Assembly: GCF_031453555.1 (NCBI RefSeq)
Contig: NZ_JAVIZM010000001.1
Span: forward strand, 3,665,001-3,729,000
DNA: 64,000 nt
From: Bacillus sp. SLBN-46
GTDB taxonomy: Bacteria; Bacillota; Bacilli; Bacillales; Cytobacillaceae
Direction of reading: 5' to 3'
Shown piece by piece: positions 16,072-24,967 of the stretch. The number at the start of each line of letters is the position of its first letter. The first letter of the stretch is position 1. The notes under the pieces were generated by a model. That model was not told the DNA's origin, did not search any database, and saw nothing but the letters and a program-made list of their open reading frames with translations. Position numbers and translations under genes: made by a program.

Positions 16072-17508
16072 TTACTTTTTTATTAGATTGTATGCCTCTA
16101 AAGCTCTTTCCCTTGCAAAAGAATGTTCAACAATGGGAAAAGGATAGGAAGTACCTAGCTCCACCCCTGCCTCACGGAGGATTGCATCAGACGCTGTCCA
16201 TGGGCAATGGATATATTTTGCGGGCAGGTGTTTTAATTCTGGTACCCATTGACGAATATAGTCGCCAGCTTCATCAAATTTTTGTCCTTGGATAATGGGA
16301 TTAAATATTCGAAAGTACGGTGCTGCATCAACCCCACAGCCAGATACCCATTGCCATCCCATCGAATTATTTGCCAAGTCTGCATCCAGCAGCGTTTCCT
16401 CAAACCATGAAGCCCCTCTTTGCCATGGTACCAATAAATGCTTTACTAAAAAGGAGGCGGTTACCATCCGTACCCGATTATGCATCCAACCGGTTTCCAA
16501 TAATTCCCGCATCCCCGCATCAATTATTGGAAAGCCCGTTCTACCTTGTTTCCATGCAGCAAATTCACCCTCCCGCTCCTCCCAAGGAAAAAACGTGAAT
16601 TCCTTACGGAGAGGGGAATCAATCATTTCTGGGAAGGAAACAAGTTGATGGTAACCAAATTCCCTCCATACTAACTGTCTTAAAAATCCATAAATATCTT
16701 TCTGACCATCGTTAGAAACAATATTCTCTTGTTCCACTAATTGATGCCACATCCACCTCGGACTAATTTCTCCCCAGGTTAGATGTGGAGACAGTCTTGA
16801 AACTTGCTGAACAAATGGATAGTCTCTTTTTATCGAATATCCTGACAGCCTTTCCTCTATAAATTGCTCCCACTTAGCTATTGCCCCTTTTTCCCCCGGC
16901 ACCCAATAACCCTTAAATTTTTTATACCATGCTCTAGTTGGCAATAAACCTAGTTCTTCTATATTTAAGGTTTTGACATCTGAATGTGTACTATTGAAGG
17001 TGGTAGGTAAGCTTTTGGAATGTGGAATGGGCATTTGTAAGCATTTTTTCCAAAAGGAGGTAAATACTTTATAGGGCTGATCTTGATTATTGACTATTGA
17101 TAAAGGTGGAAACAACAGGTTGGAGTGAAAGACTTTTACCTCTATACTTTCCTTTTCTAGAGCTTCTTTAATCTGTTGGTCGCGAAATCTAATCCCAGGC
17201 TCGTATCTTTCATTAAAAAATACAGCCTGAGCGCCAGTTTCTTCAATCAGTTCCTTAAGTATAGGAAGGCTCCTACCTTTTCGAACAATTAACTTTGATC
17301 CCCGTCTTTGTAGAGCTCGGTCTAATTCTAAAAGGGAATGGTGCAGCCACCAGGAAGCAGCCTCACCTACAACCCTTTTTGTTTCTTCCTCAGGCGACCA
17401 GATAAAAACAGGAACAATACTCCCTTGCTCAACTCCTGAAAATAATGCCGCATTATCTTGAATTCGTAGGTCTCTGCGAAACCAAATGATTGTTTTTCTT
17501 TGTTGCAT
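16072..17508 (-). CDS. phr: Deoxyribodipyrimidine photolyase (class I CPD photolyase)
   Basis: About 478 residues with the N-terminal antenna domain (IIWFRRDLRIQDNAAL) and C-terminal FAD domain. Visible FAD and DNA contacts include GRTGFPIIDAGMREL, GWMHNRVRM, the ASFLVKHLL helix and NNSMGWQWVSGCGVDAAPYFRIFNP. Trp residues of the electron chain are present. It repairs cyclobutane pyrimidine dimers with blue light. ATG 17508 has GGAG six bases upstream; ATG 17520 is also in frame but lacks a good site. It lies just downstream of the MerR/B12 regulator. Confidence 0.93.
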   Translation of the reverse strand: MQQRKTIIWFRRDLRIQDNAALFSGVEQGSIVPVFIWSPEEETKRVVGEAASWWLHHSLLELDRALQRRGSKLIVRKGRSLPILKELIEETGAQAVFFNERYEPGIRFRDQQIKEALEKESIEVKVFHSNLLFPPLSIVNNQDQPYKVFTSFWKKCLQMPIPHSKSLPTTFNSTHSDVKTLNIEELGLLPTRAWYKKFKGYWVPGEKGAIAKWEQFIEERLSGYSIKRDYPFVQQVSRLSPHLTWGEISPRWMWHQLVEQENIVSNDGQKDIYGFLRQLVWREFGYHQLVSFPEMIDSPLRKEFTFFPWEEREGEFAAWKQGRTGFPIIDAGMRELLETGWMHNRVRMVTASFLVKHLLVPWQRGASWFEETLLDADLANNSMGWQWVSGCGVDAAPYFRIFNPIIQGQKFDEAGDYIRQWVPELKHLPAKYIHCPWTASDAILREAGVELGTSYPFPIVEHSFARERALEAYNLIKK

Positions 17509-17526
17509 TTGTTTCTCCATCCTGTT

Positions 17527-18435
17527 TTATTCTAATACCTCATTCAATGAGTGAGTAAGCTGGATAAACTGTAGCTTGCTTCTGTTTGACAGATAGTTGA
17601 TTGCTCCCGGTCCCCCAATGTAAAAACGGGTTTTCTTACAGTCAGAGGCAAACTTCTCTAGCTTGGACAAAATTGCTGGGTCCTGTTCGAAAGGAAAAGT
17701 CGTGGTAGCCGACAAGATGACTTTATCTGGCTCCAATTTTTGAATCGTCTTTTCAATTGATCCTTCAGCTGGAGATGCCCCTATTAAGATCGTTTTCCAA
17801 CCCTTTAACATAGCTTGAATCAAAAGGATTAGCACCGGAACTTCATGTTGTTCGTACGGCAAACAGGCTCCTAAAAGGGTCGGTGCATTTTCCCTGTACT
17901 TAAAATTTCTCCTCAATTGAACAAGAAAATCTCGTACCGTTAGGCTCGCAAGCGATTCCTGATATTCGCCCCATTGCCCCTTTTCCCATCGATTCCCAAC
18001 TTCATGTAAAAAAGGGATCACGACAGATTGAATGAAAAATTCTAATCCCTTTTGGTGATAGGCCTGCTGGAGAATTATATTCATTGCGGCTTCGTTGCAG
18101 TGGGTGCCTTCCTTCAGCAAATCGAGAACAAATTCGTTTAACTCTTCATATTGATTCTTCTTTTTCCAGCCAGCATCCAGTAGACTTTGATCAGAAGGCG
18201 AACCACCTTTCTCTACAAGATATGCTGCTTGCTTGACTGTATGTCCCTGGTCAACTAATCCTTTTACTTTTAATATTGTATTAATATCTGCTTCACTATA
18301 AATTCTGTACCCATTTTCTAATCTTTCAGGATTAACAATTTGATATCTCTCTTCCCATTTTCGAATTACCTGTTTTGACAATCCGGTAATTTCTGAAACT
18401 TGTTGGATCGAATAGGTTGAATTTTCGATTTTCAT
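17527..18435 (-). CDS. MerR family regulator with cobalamin-binding-like domain (CarH/LitR-like)
   Basis: 302 residues. The N-terminal MerR helix-turn-helix (YSIQQVSEITGLSKQVIRKWEERY, then NGYRIYSEADI) is followed by a helical bundle (about 95-180) and a Rossmann-like B12-binding domain (about 185-300). Glu195-x-His197 matches the CarH E-x-H motif whose His ligates cobalt. In the bundle, Trp150 and Glu160 fit the CarH Wx9EH motif, but the His is Ser161. CarH/LitR proteins repress carotenoid genes in the dark and fall apart in light. The position next to photolyase and crt genes strongly suggests the same role. Ribosome binding site is weak. Confidence 0.85.
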   Translation of the reverse strand: MKIENSTYSIQQVSEITGLSKQVIRKWEERYQIVNPERLENGYRIYSEADINTILKVKGLVDQGHTVKQAAYLVEKGGSPSDQSLLDAGWKKKNQYEELNEFVLDLLKEGTHCNEAAMNIILQQAYHQKGLEFFIQSVVIPFLHEVGNRWEKGQWGEYQESLASLTVRDFLVQLRRNFKYRENAPTLLGACLPYEQHEVPVLILLIQAMLKGWKTILIGASPAEGSIEKTIQKLEPDKVILSATTTFPFEQDPAILSKLEKFASDCKKTRFYIGGPGAINYLSNRSKLQFIQLTHSLNEVLE

Positions 18436-18493
18436 TTCTCTTTATTTCATCCTCTCGGCATGTTGGAAAAAACTTCTCATGGCTATTTAGTCC

Positions 18494-18546
18494 AGTATAT
18501 ACCAAGCCACAACCTTGTACAACGCCAGAAAAACAACTATACAAAC
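18494..18546 (-). promoter_or_regulatory. Promoter and operator of the MerR/B12 regulator
   Basis: Minus strand TTGTAC (18517-18522), 17-bp spacer, TATACT (18494-18499). The -35 lies inside TTGTACAACG (plus strand 18515-18524), and a second half-site, CTATACAAAC, is at 18537-18546. The same motifs occur before the carotenoid operon. Confidence 0.6.
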
Positions 18547-18548
18547 AT

Positions 18549-18577
18549 TTGACATACTTCCTTCATCCAAAGATAAT
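18549..18577 (+). promoter_or_regulatory. Divergent promoter for the 141-aa membrane protein
   Basis: TTGACA, 17-bp spacer, GATAAT, directly beside the putative MerR operator, so both directions may share control. Confidence 0.55.
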
Positions 18578-18620
18578 AAAAGAAAATCCATAGTGATGAA
18601 TAAGGAAATGAGGACATTCA

Positions 18621-19046
18621 TTGGAAAAACTACAGATAAATAAAGCTGTCCTTGCTGGGTTGATTTCTGGTGTATTTTTGGGACTATTTTTGAAAGTGGT
18701 TGAAAAGACTACTTCTCTTAAGGTTTATACACTATTATTGAATGTGGATTATGTTCCTATCATCCAACGTTTTGAGCTTTCTGAGATCATTGAATTTAGT
18801 ATCCACTTATTTATTTCTGTTGTTATGAGCGTAAGCTTACTATTTTTCCTTAACAAAAAAAATCTCCCCACCAACAAAAGAGTGCTGTTCGTCATCCTAC
18901 TTAGTTTAGTAATCGGAGTCCTTCTTTATCCTACGACTGCTTTATCTAATCGCACCCCTTCTTTGACCGATCTTACGGCATTCGGGTTTTGGCTATTAGG
19001 TCATTCCCTCTATGGTGGGATATTAGGTTTTCTATTAAAAAAATAA
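18621..19046 (+). CDS. Uncharacterised four-helix membrane protein
   Basis: 141 residues starting at TTG 18621 with GAGG eight bases before. Four hydrophobic segments are visible (about 10-30, 60-80, 88-106, 120-140), with Gly-rich ends (LAGLISGVFLGLFLK and GHSLYGGILGFLLKK) that recall YagU/DUF1440-like proteins, but I cannot assign it. It is divergent from the MerR regulator across the shared operator region, and converges on the isomerase gene with only five bases between. Confidence 0.65.
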   Translation: MEKLQINKAVLAGLISGVFLGLFLKVVEKTTSLKVYTLLLNVDYVPIIQRFELSEIIEFSIHLFISVVMSVSLLFFLNKKNLPTNKRVLFVILLSLVIGVLLYPTTALSNRTPSLTDLTAFGFWLLGHSLYGGILGFLLKK

Positions 19047-19051
19047 TGTAA

Positions 19052-20086
19052 TTATAGGCGTTTTATCCATTTTGAATTCTTTAGGCTGCCAATGGAATCA
19101 GCTCCAATACCAAACATGGCGGCCTTTAATTCCCATTCCAATTGAGTAAATCTTTGAATCAACGAGTCTACTGACTCAACTGCTTCTGGAAGGATAGACC
19201 TTCCAAATCCAACTAAATCCGCACCAAGCGCGATTGCCTTCGCAGCTTCCACTCCATTTTTTAATCCACCGCTTGCAATGGTCGTTCCCATAGTTGGATA
19301 GCTTTTCATATCTAGAAGACATTCAGCTGTCGACAGCCCCCAATTATTTAAAGCTTCAGCTACAGCAACTTTAAGAGAATCATTGGATCGTAGTTTCTCC
19401 ACTTGACTCCAACTTGTTCCTCCAGCTCCTGCCACATCGATAAAGCTTACTCCTACCTCAAAAAGCCGACTTGCCAAACTCCCATTGATCCCCCAACCTA
19501 CTTCCTTTACACCCACAGGGATAGGAAAGTCCTGACAAAGTTGCTCAATTTTCTTTAATAGACCTTTAAAGTTTGTATTCCCTTCAGGCTGAATCATTTC
19601 CTGTAAACTATTTAAATGAAGAACAAGCGCATCCGCTTCCGACATTTCTACTACTTGCTTACATTCATCTATACCAAATCCGTAGTTTAGCTGGACGGCA
19701 CCTAAATTTGCGATGATGGGAATGTCTGGGGCAAATTTTCGAACTTGAAACGTATACTTTTGTTTCGGATTCTCAACGGCCGCTCTGGTAGAGCCTAAGC
19801 CTAAAGCCCATCCCTTCTCTTGGGCAGCCAGAGCAAGGTTTTTATTAATTGAATAAGCCCTTTCTGTTCCTCCAGTCATTGAGCTAATTAAGAAAGGCAC
19901 CTTTATTCTTTTTCCTATGAAATAGGAGCCTGTGTTAATTTCTGTGAAATTAATTTCTGGTAGTGCTTGATGAATAAATCTAAATTGATCAAAGCCGTTT
20001 GTAATCCCTTTCCCATTCACGTCATCCTGCAGACAAAGGGATATATGGTCATCTTTTCTTCTATGGATCCCAGGTTCCAACTTCAT
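19052..20086 (-). CDS. fni: Isopentenyl-diphosphate delta-isomerase, type 2 (FMN-dependent)
   Basis: About 344 residues with [10 protein letters not shown] at the N-terminus, the [18 protein letters not shown] flavin site, [32 protein letters not shown] and the C-terminal [11 protein letters not shown]. It interconverts IPP and DMAPP using FMN and NADPH, feeding farnesyl diphosphate for C30 carotenoids. It is the last gene of the crt operon. ATG 20086 follows GGGGG closely; an upstream TTG at 20098 is possible. Confidence 0.94.
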   Translation of the reverse strand: MKLEPGIHRRKDDHISLCLQDDVNGKGITNGFDQFRFIHQALPEINFTEINTGSYFIGKRIKVPFLISSMTGGTERAYSINKNLALAAQEKGWALGLGSTRAAVENPKQKYTFQVRKFAPDIPIIANLGAVQLNYGFGIDECKQVVEMSEADALVLHLNSLQEMIQPEGNTNFKGLLKKIEQLCQDFPIPVGVKEVGWGINGSLASRLFEVGVSFIDVAGAGGTSWSQVEKLRSNDSLKVAVAEALNNWGLSTAECLLDMKSYPTMGTTIASGGLKNGVEAAKAIALGADLVGFGRSILPEAVESVDSLIQRFTQLEWELKAAMFGIGADSIGSLKNSKWIKRL

Positions 20087-20098
20087 GCACCCCCGCAA

Positions 20099-21574
20099 TT
20101 AAATGGATTCAATAATGGCTTTCGCTACGAGCTGACCTGACTTTGTTACAATAGGTGTTCCTCCGCCTGGATGTGCAGACCCGCCGACAAACCATAAACC
20201 CTCAATGTCTTTCGACTTATTTCCCAATTTAAAAAATGCTTGCTGAAAGGAATTGGAAGAAGTCCCATATATTGCCCCCCTATGTGCACCTGTCCGTACC
20301 TGCAAGTCTGCTGGAGTCATAATCTGATAAAAATCAATAGATTCAATCAAATCTTTAAGTCCTCTACTCTCCAATTTTGTGATAATTTTAAGAAAATAGC
20401 TCTCTTTTCTATCGTCCCAATTTACACGGCTTGACGTGTATGGAGCATTCACCAATACGAATAAATTACTGTTATTTTCTCCAACTAGTTCTGGCTGTGA
20501 ATAGCCTGAGTAACTTATATAAATAGTAGGGTCTTCAACGATCATTTTCTTCTCAAAAATATCGGTGAACTCCTGTTTATAATTTTTTGAAAAAAAGACA
20601 TTATGGTGTGTAAGGATTGGGATTCGTTTGTTCATGCCCAAAAGCATCACAAACCCTGAAAGTGATGGTTCCATTCCATCAATTCTTCGGTTTGTTATCG
20701 AAGGTCGGTCTGCTTCATCAATTAGGTTCTTATAGATTGCTAGTGCATCTCCATTGGCTATAACCTGGTCCGCTTCAAAAAAACCATCCGTTGTTTCTAC
20801 CCCTACAACCCTTTTATTAACCACCTTTATCCTTGATACATTTATATTTTTTTTAATATCGACACCCAACTCACCTGCAAGTTTTTCAAAAGCCTCCACG
20901 ATGGAATACGTACCGCCCTTCACTCCATAAATCCCCCCTTGCCCTTCTAAGGAAGCCATCATACTAAAAATGGCTGGGGCACGGTAAGGAGAGGAACCAA
21001 CATACGTGGCATATCTGCCAAACATGGCTAATGTATTGGGATGCTTAAAATAGTTTTGTAACATCTGATGTAGGGTTGTAAATGGTTTGATGCTGGCAAA
21101 ACTCTTCAATAATTGAAAATCAAACATATCTCGGTTTGTGGGCAACAACCGGTTTAGAAATTGCTGTTGAGAAATCGTGTATAGTCTCTCTGATTCCTTT
21201 AAGAAATCGCGATATCTACTCGCATCCTCCTTGCTGTATTGAGAGATTTGTTCCTCCATTTCCTCTATCGATTGGGAAAGGTTGACAACACTTCCATCAG
21301 GAAAGAAATTTCTGGTCATAGGATGAACGGGATAGAACTCCAAATAGTCTTCCATCCTTCTCCCCACCGCAGTAAACACTTCCTTAAACGCATCAACCAT
21401 CGTAATGGTACTAGGACCCATATCAAATGAATATTTCCCACCCACCACTTTTTTTAATTTCCCTCCTAATTCAGGTTCTTTTTCCAATAAACTAACCTTA
21501 CAGCCGTGATCTGCTAATCGTATGGCACATGATAATCCACCTAAACCACCTCCGATTATGACAATCTTTTTCAC
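20099..21574 (-). CDS. crtP: CrtP/CrtNb-type C30 carotenoid oxygenase (CrtI family)
   Basis: About 491 residues, FAD/NAD-binding at the N-terminus (IVIIGGGLGGLSCAIRLA). Compared with S. aureus CrtP it shares FFPDGS, YVGSSPYRAPAIFSM, GGIYGVKGGTY, HHNVFFSKNY, RGAIYG and the C-terminal FVGGSAHPGGGTP. CrtP/CrtNb oxidises terminal methyl groups of diaponeurosporene or diapolycopene. GTG 21574 overlaps the glycosyltransferase stop (GTGA), so coupling is clear. Distinguishing oxygenase from aldehyde oxidase (CrtNc) needs a phylogeny. Confidence 0.85.
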   Translation of the reverse strand: MKKIVIIGGGLGGLSCAIRLADHGCKVSLLEKEPELGGKLKKVVGGKYSFDMGPSTITMVDAFKEVFTAVGRRMEDYLEFYPVHPMTRNFFPDGSVVNLSQSIEEMEEQISQYSKEDASRYRDFLKESERLYTISQQQFLNRLLPTNRDMFDFQLLKSFASIKPFTTLHQMLQNYFKHPNTLAMFGRYATYVGSSPYRAPAIFSMMASLEGQGGIYGVKGGTYSIVEAFEKLAGELGVDIKKNINVSRIKVVNKRVVGVETTDGFFEADQVIANGDALAIYKNLIDEADRPSITNRRIDGMEPSLSGFVMLLGMNKRIPILTHHNVFFSKNYKQEFTDIFEKKMIVEDPTIYISYSGYSQPELVGENNSNLFVLVNAPYTSSRVNWDDRKESYFLKIITKLESRGLKDLIESIDFYQIMTPADLQVRTGAHRGAIYGTSSNSFQQAFFKLGNKSKDIEGLWFVGGSAHPGGGTPIVTKSGQLVAKAIIESI

Positions 21575-22689
21575 GTATAACGCCTGCCTTTCCACATATA
21601 TCCTTTATTTGTCCAAGCCATCCGGACGGAATCCATTCCGATTAATAGGATGATGAGCACACTTATTGGTACGAAGATACCATACCACCAAGGGATTCCA
21701 TTTCTGTAATCAATCCACCCCTTTATACAAACAGCTAAAAAATAGGACAGGAAGGCGGGTATAAACAAAGACAATTGATTCCAGTTCAAAACTATGACCC
21801 CTGCAGGTAAAAGATATAGCCCAATGTAGAAGAACATAACCATCGATAGAATCCATAGTTTTCGATTCACACCAGGGAAAATATTTTTTCGATAACCTTC
21901 CCACACCTCCGCTGCATTTTTATACATTCGCATATATGCCAGATCCTTAATAGAAGCTAGTGTAAAGGGAAAACCGTTTCGTTTGACCAATTTGGCGAGC
22001 TCCATATCATCCACCAAATGGTTTCGTATTCGCTCATGCCCTCCTACAGCTTGATAACAAGATTTCTCTATACAGATAAAACCACCATGTGCCGCGACAA
22101 ATCTAGGGTCACTTGACTTTCTAACCCACCTTATCGGGAGGTGGGAAGCGACCATAAACATCATCATCGGCACGACTATTTTTTCTAACCAGCTAAACAC
22201 ATGTTGTCTGGGAAAACCTGAAATCATCCCCGTTTTTTGGTCCGATGCAAATTTAACTATTTTTTCCATCGCATGATGATCCAATCGAACATCTGCATCT
22301 AAAAACAACAGCCAATCACCTTTTGCAGATTTTGCCAGTTGGTGACAAGCATATGATTTTCCCATCCAGCCCTCTTTCAGGTCAGAACCTTTCATAAGAC
22401 GAATAGTAGGGTGTTTCTTACACCATTGACGCACGACAAATTCCGTCTCATCCGTTGAATGGTCATCTAGAACAAGAACCTCTACTGGTCTAATTGTTTG
22501 GTTGCTGATTGATTCAAGGCACGCTCCTATGCGTTCCGCCTCATTTCTTGCAGGAATAAGAATGGAGAAGGTTAGCTTATCAAGTTGGCCACTTCCTTTC
22601 ACCGGTTTAGGAAGCTGTTGTAAATTCCAAATGACAAAAACTAATTGAAATAAAAGAATGCCGCATATCAGGAGGAGAAGGATTTCCAT
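21571..22689 (-). CDS. crtQ: CrtQ-like family 2 glycosyltransferase
   Basis: 372 residues: an N-terminal membrane helix, a GT2 domain (SILIPARNEAERIGACLESI, VLDDHSTDET, LFLDADVRL near residue 130, DDMELAKLVKRNGF) and three or four C-terminal helices. It resembles CrtQ of the staphyloxanthin pathway, which glucosylates the carotenoid carboxylate. The start overlaps the acyltransferase end by 22 bp and its stop overlaps crtP. Confidence 0.85.
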   Translation of the reverse strand: MEILLLLICGILLFQLVFVIWNLQQLPKPVKGSGQLDKLTFSILIPARNEAERIGACLESISNQTIRPVEVLVLDDHSTDETEFVVRQWCKKHPTIRLMKGSDLKEGWMGKSYACHQLAKSAKGDWLLFLDADVRLDHHAMEKIVKFASDQKTGMISGFPRQHVFSWLEKIVVPMMMFMVASHLPIRWVRKSSDPRFVAAHGGFICIEKSCYQAVGGHERIRNHLVDDMELAKLVKRNGFPFTLASIKDLAYMRMYKNAAEVWEGYRKNIFPGVNRKLWILSMVMFFYIGLYLLPAGVIVLNWNQLSLFIPAFLSYFLAVCIKGWIDYRNGIPWWYGIFVPISVLIILLIGMDSVRMAWTNKGYMWKGRRYT

Positions 22690-23420
22690 TTCGTATACCC
22701 TTTCTTTACATTGTCTATAAAATCACTTGTGGACTTCCCCTTCTCTTGAACAGGAGTAAAATAGTTATTTTTAGTAAAGTCGATATCATTCATCACCATA
22801 TTCCTATGACTAGTTACCTGTTGTTCCAGAAGTCCTTCTAAATATTGTGTTAACTCAATGCTAGTAAAATGTGAGGACTTAATTAATACCTCTTCACCAA
22901 AAAAGATGGAGGCAGTCGGTCTTTGATATTGATTGAAGGAGTAATGTAGACTGACAGGCTTCACCAAACATTTGTCAAAACGTTTTAAGAGGAATGCCGA
23001 TCCCTTTTGAAATACAAAAGGACGTTGCTCCTGATGATAAATTGCACCTTGTGGAAAAATCCAAACCGCTCTCTTGTTTGCCATTAAATTTTTAGCATAG
23101 AGAAGAGATTTTCTAACCTCGCTTATTCTTTCTTTATCAATAGAGAAAGCTCCAAGCTTACGAAAAAAAGGATACTGACGAAGCTGCCTCTCTTCCATCA
23201 TGATGAAATGTTCTTTGTTGGAAAAATCTTTTATTATTTGAAATATGATAAGACCATCCCACCATGAACAATGATTAGCAATATATAAGACTGGATAATC
23301 TGTTCTTGGATCCACATCACCAGCCATTTGTACCGAATGAAAATTCCTTAGCCATAAATAATACCGTTGATACCTATGGAATAAATGACTAAACCACTTG
23401 CTTTTTTTTGCGGGAATCAA
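22668..23420 (-). CDS. PlsC-like acyltransferase of the carotenoid operon
   Basis: About 250 residues with the glycerolipid acyltransferase motifs NHCSWWDG (HxxxxD, near residue 60) and FPQGAIYH (motif III), and a central hydrophobic stretch. In a carotenoid operon with a glycosyltransferase it most likely esterifies the sugar with a fatty acid, as CrtO does in staphyloxanthin, although it is PlsC-like rather than CrtO-like. TTG 23420 follows GGGAGG by seven bases and overlaps the preceding gene. Confidence 0.82.
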   Translation of the reverse strand: MIPAKKSKWFSHLFHRYQRYYLWLRNFHSVQMAGDVDPRTDYPVLYIANHCSWWDGLIIFQIIKDFSNKEHFIMMEERQLRQYPFFRKLGAFSIDKERISEVRKSLLYAKNLMANKRAVWIFPQGAIYHQEQRPFVFQKGSAFLLKRFDKCLVKPVSLHYSFNQYQRPTASIFFGEEVLIKSSHFTSIELTQYLEGLLEQQVTSHRNMVMNDIDFTKNNYFTPVQEKGKSTSDFIDNVKKGYTKWKSFSS

Positions 23421-24129
23421 ATTGAAACCTCCCTTCAATCATCAACAAAAATACTAATGCCAAAAGGGATAACGGCTCTAACCTTGCTTTCCAAGCTAAA
23501 AGACCAAACATGGCAATCATTGCTTCAAATAAGCGATGGGACCAAGAAAGAACTCTTTTATTCGTTTGGAACAATGGAAAAAAGAGTGAAAGAAGAGCTG
23601 CTATTATAGCCCAGCTAATAAAATTAATGACTGGAATCCCATAAAAGCTTCCTTTTTCATCCCAAACCCAAAACATTCTTTCGACGGCTACAGGATCTAA
23701 AATGAGATCAAGCACGACTACCCACATTCCTGTTTCGAGTGCTCGACGCCATTTTGAATGCTGTGTGGATAAGAGCAAACTATTAACTATCACTCCAACC
23801 CAAGCCATTGCTATTGTAATAGGAACACCCCAGTAGCGGGGGCCCAGTGTAGCATTATAATGATACGATCCGAAGGGAAACCCCGTCCTTACACCACACA
23901 CTTCAATAATGAACGTGATTAATCCAACAAAGGCTATTCTTTTTATCATTCCTAATCGATTATCGGATACTAAGAAAATAATTTCAGTTAAACTAAGTGC
24001 ATAAAAAACAAGGAAAAGCCCATTGGTAAATTGTAAAAAGTGAGGGACCTCGTAAAAAAGCATGAGTAGTAGTCCGATTGTGTACCAAATCAAGAAAAAG
24101 TAACTAAGCTTCAATAGAGTGAACCTCAT
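23389..24129 (-). CDS. CruF-like carotenoid biosynthesis membrane protein
   Basis: 246 residues, about seven helices, matching the CruF/DUF422 family: EVCGVRTGFPFGSYHYNATLGPRYWGVPITIAMAWVG-like core (key residues GxPFGxYxY and GVP near residue 85-105) and DLILDPVAVERMFWVWDE. CruF members hydrate the psi-end (C-1',2') of C40/C50 carotenoids; a C30 counterpart would create a tertiary hydroxyl that could be glycosylated. It overlaps crtM by 26 bp. Confidence 0.83.
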   Translation of the reverse strand: MRFTLLKLSYFFLIWYTIGLLLMLFYEVPHFLQFTNGLFLVFYALSLTEIIFLVSDNRLGMIKRIAFVGLITFIIEVCGVRTGFPFGSYHYNATLGPRYWGVPITIAMAWVGVIVNSLLLSTQHSKWRRALETGMWVVVLDLILDPVAVERMFWVWDEKGSFYGIPVINFISWAIIAALLSLFFPLFQTNKRVLSWSHRLFEAMIAMFGLLAWKARLEPLSLLALVFLLMIEGRFQFDSRKKKQVV

Positions 24130-24967
24130 TTTGGATGGATCCTTGAAGAGCTGCCAAGAGTATCATCTTCTTTTTCTTGTCACTCACAATCGCTCTACTT
24201 GTATACACTTGGTACTCATTATGTCTTACTGCCTCCATAATGGCTGCATAATAACCTGCAGCTAGTTTAATAGAGAAGGCACTGTTTTCAGGATAGGTGT
24301 CAATGTTTTCTAACCCCTTTGAAAACCAATCCTCAGCCACATTCATCAGACCCGTCAGCATTCGCTTAAAGCGAAAATTGACCACATTTGTCTCAAACTC
24401 CTCTTGTGTATAATGATATTGCTCCATCCATTCCCTAGGAATATATCGGCGTCCTCTTTGTTGATCTTCTCCTACATCCCGGATAATATTCACAATCTGC
24501 ATCGCTTTTCCAAGGTACACGCCCGCAAGTTCTACCTCACTCGAAGGTTGATCATGAAGAACAGGAAGAAGCATCTCCCCCACAGAACCTGCGACTCTTT
24601 CACAATATAATTCGAGCTCTTCCATTGTTTCATAGTTTGTTAGGGTCGTATCCATTTTCTGCCCGGATATCTGCTTATAAAACGGCTCTTTTGAAATGGG
24701 AAAGCTACTAAATAGCCACCTTAAACACGGCCAGATAAAGTGACCCTCCGCTGTTTCCAAATGATCAAATAAAGTCTCAAGTTCGCTTAATGTATAGGGT
24801 GAGGATTCCGGCTCATCAACAGAATCATCAATCATTCTACAAAAAGCATAAATAACAAACACCGCTTCTTTTCTTGGTGAAGGTAAAAAACGAAAAGCCG
24901 CATAAAAGCTCGCAGAATGCCTCTTCATCAATTCCTCACAAGCAGAGATTAAGTTTGAATCAATCAC
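24104..24967 (-). CDS. crtM: 4,4'-diapophytoene synthase (squalene/phytoene synthase family)
   Basis: 287 residues with both Asp-rich motifs, DDSVDE (near 47) and NIIRDVGED (near 163), plus YCERVAGSVGEM and RRYIPREW. It condenses two farnesyl diphosphates head to head to make dehydrosqualene (C30). It begins with GTG overlapping the upstream desaturase stop (GTGA). Its place among crtN-type genes supports C30 rather than C40 chemistry. Confidence 0.92.
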   Translation of the reverse strand: MIDSNLISACEELMKRHSASFYAAFRFLPSPRKEAVFVIYAFCRMIDDSVDEPESSPYTLSELETLFDHLETAEGHFIWPCLRWLFSSFPISKEPFYKQISGQKMDTTLTNYETMEELELYCERVAGSVGEMLLPVLHDQPSSEVELAGVYLGKAMQIVNIIRDVGEDQQRGRRYIPREWMEQYHYTQEEFETNVVNFRFKRMLTGLMNVAEDWFSKGLENIDTYPENSAFSIKLAAGYYAAIMEAVRHNEYQVYTSRAIVSDKKKKMILLAALQGSIQNEVHSIEA

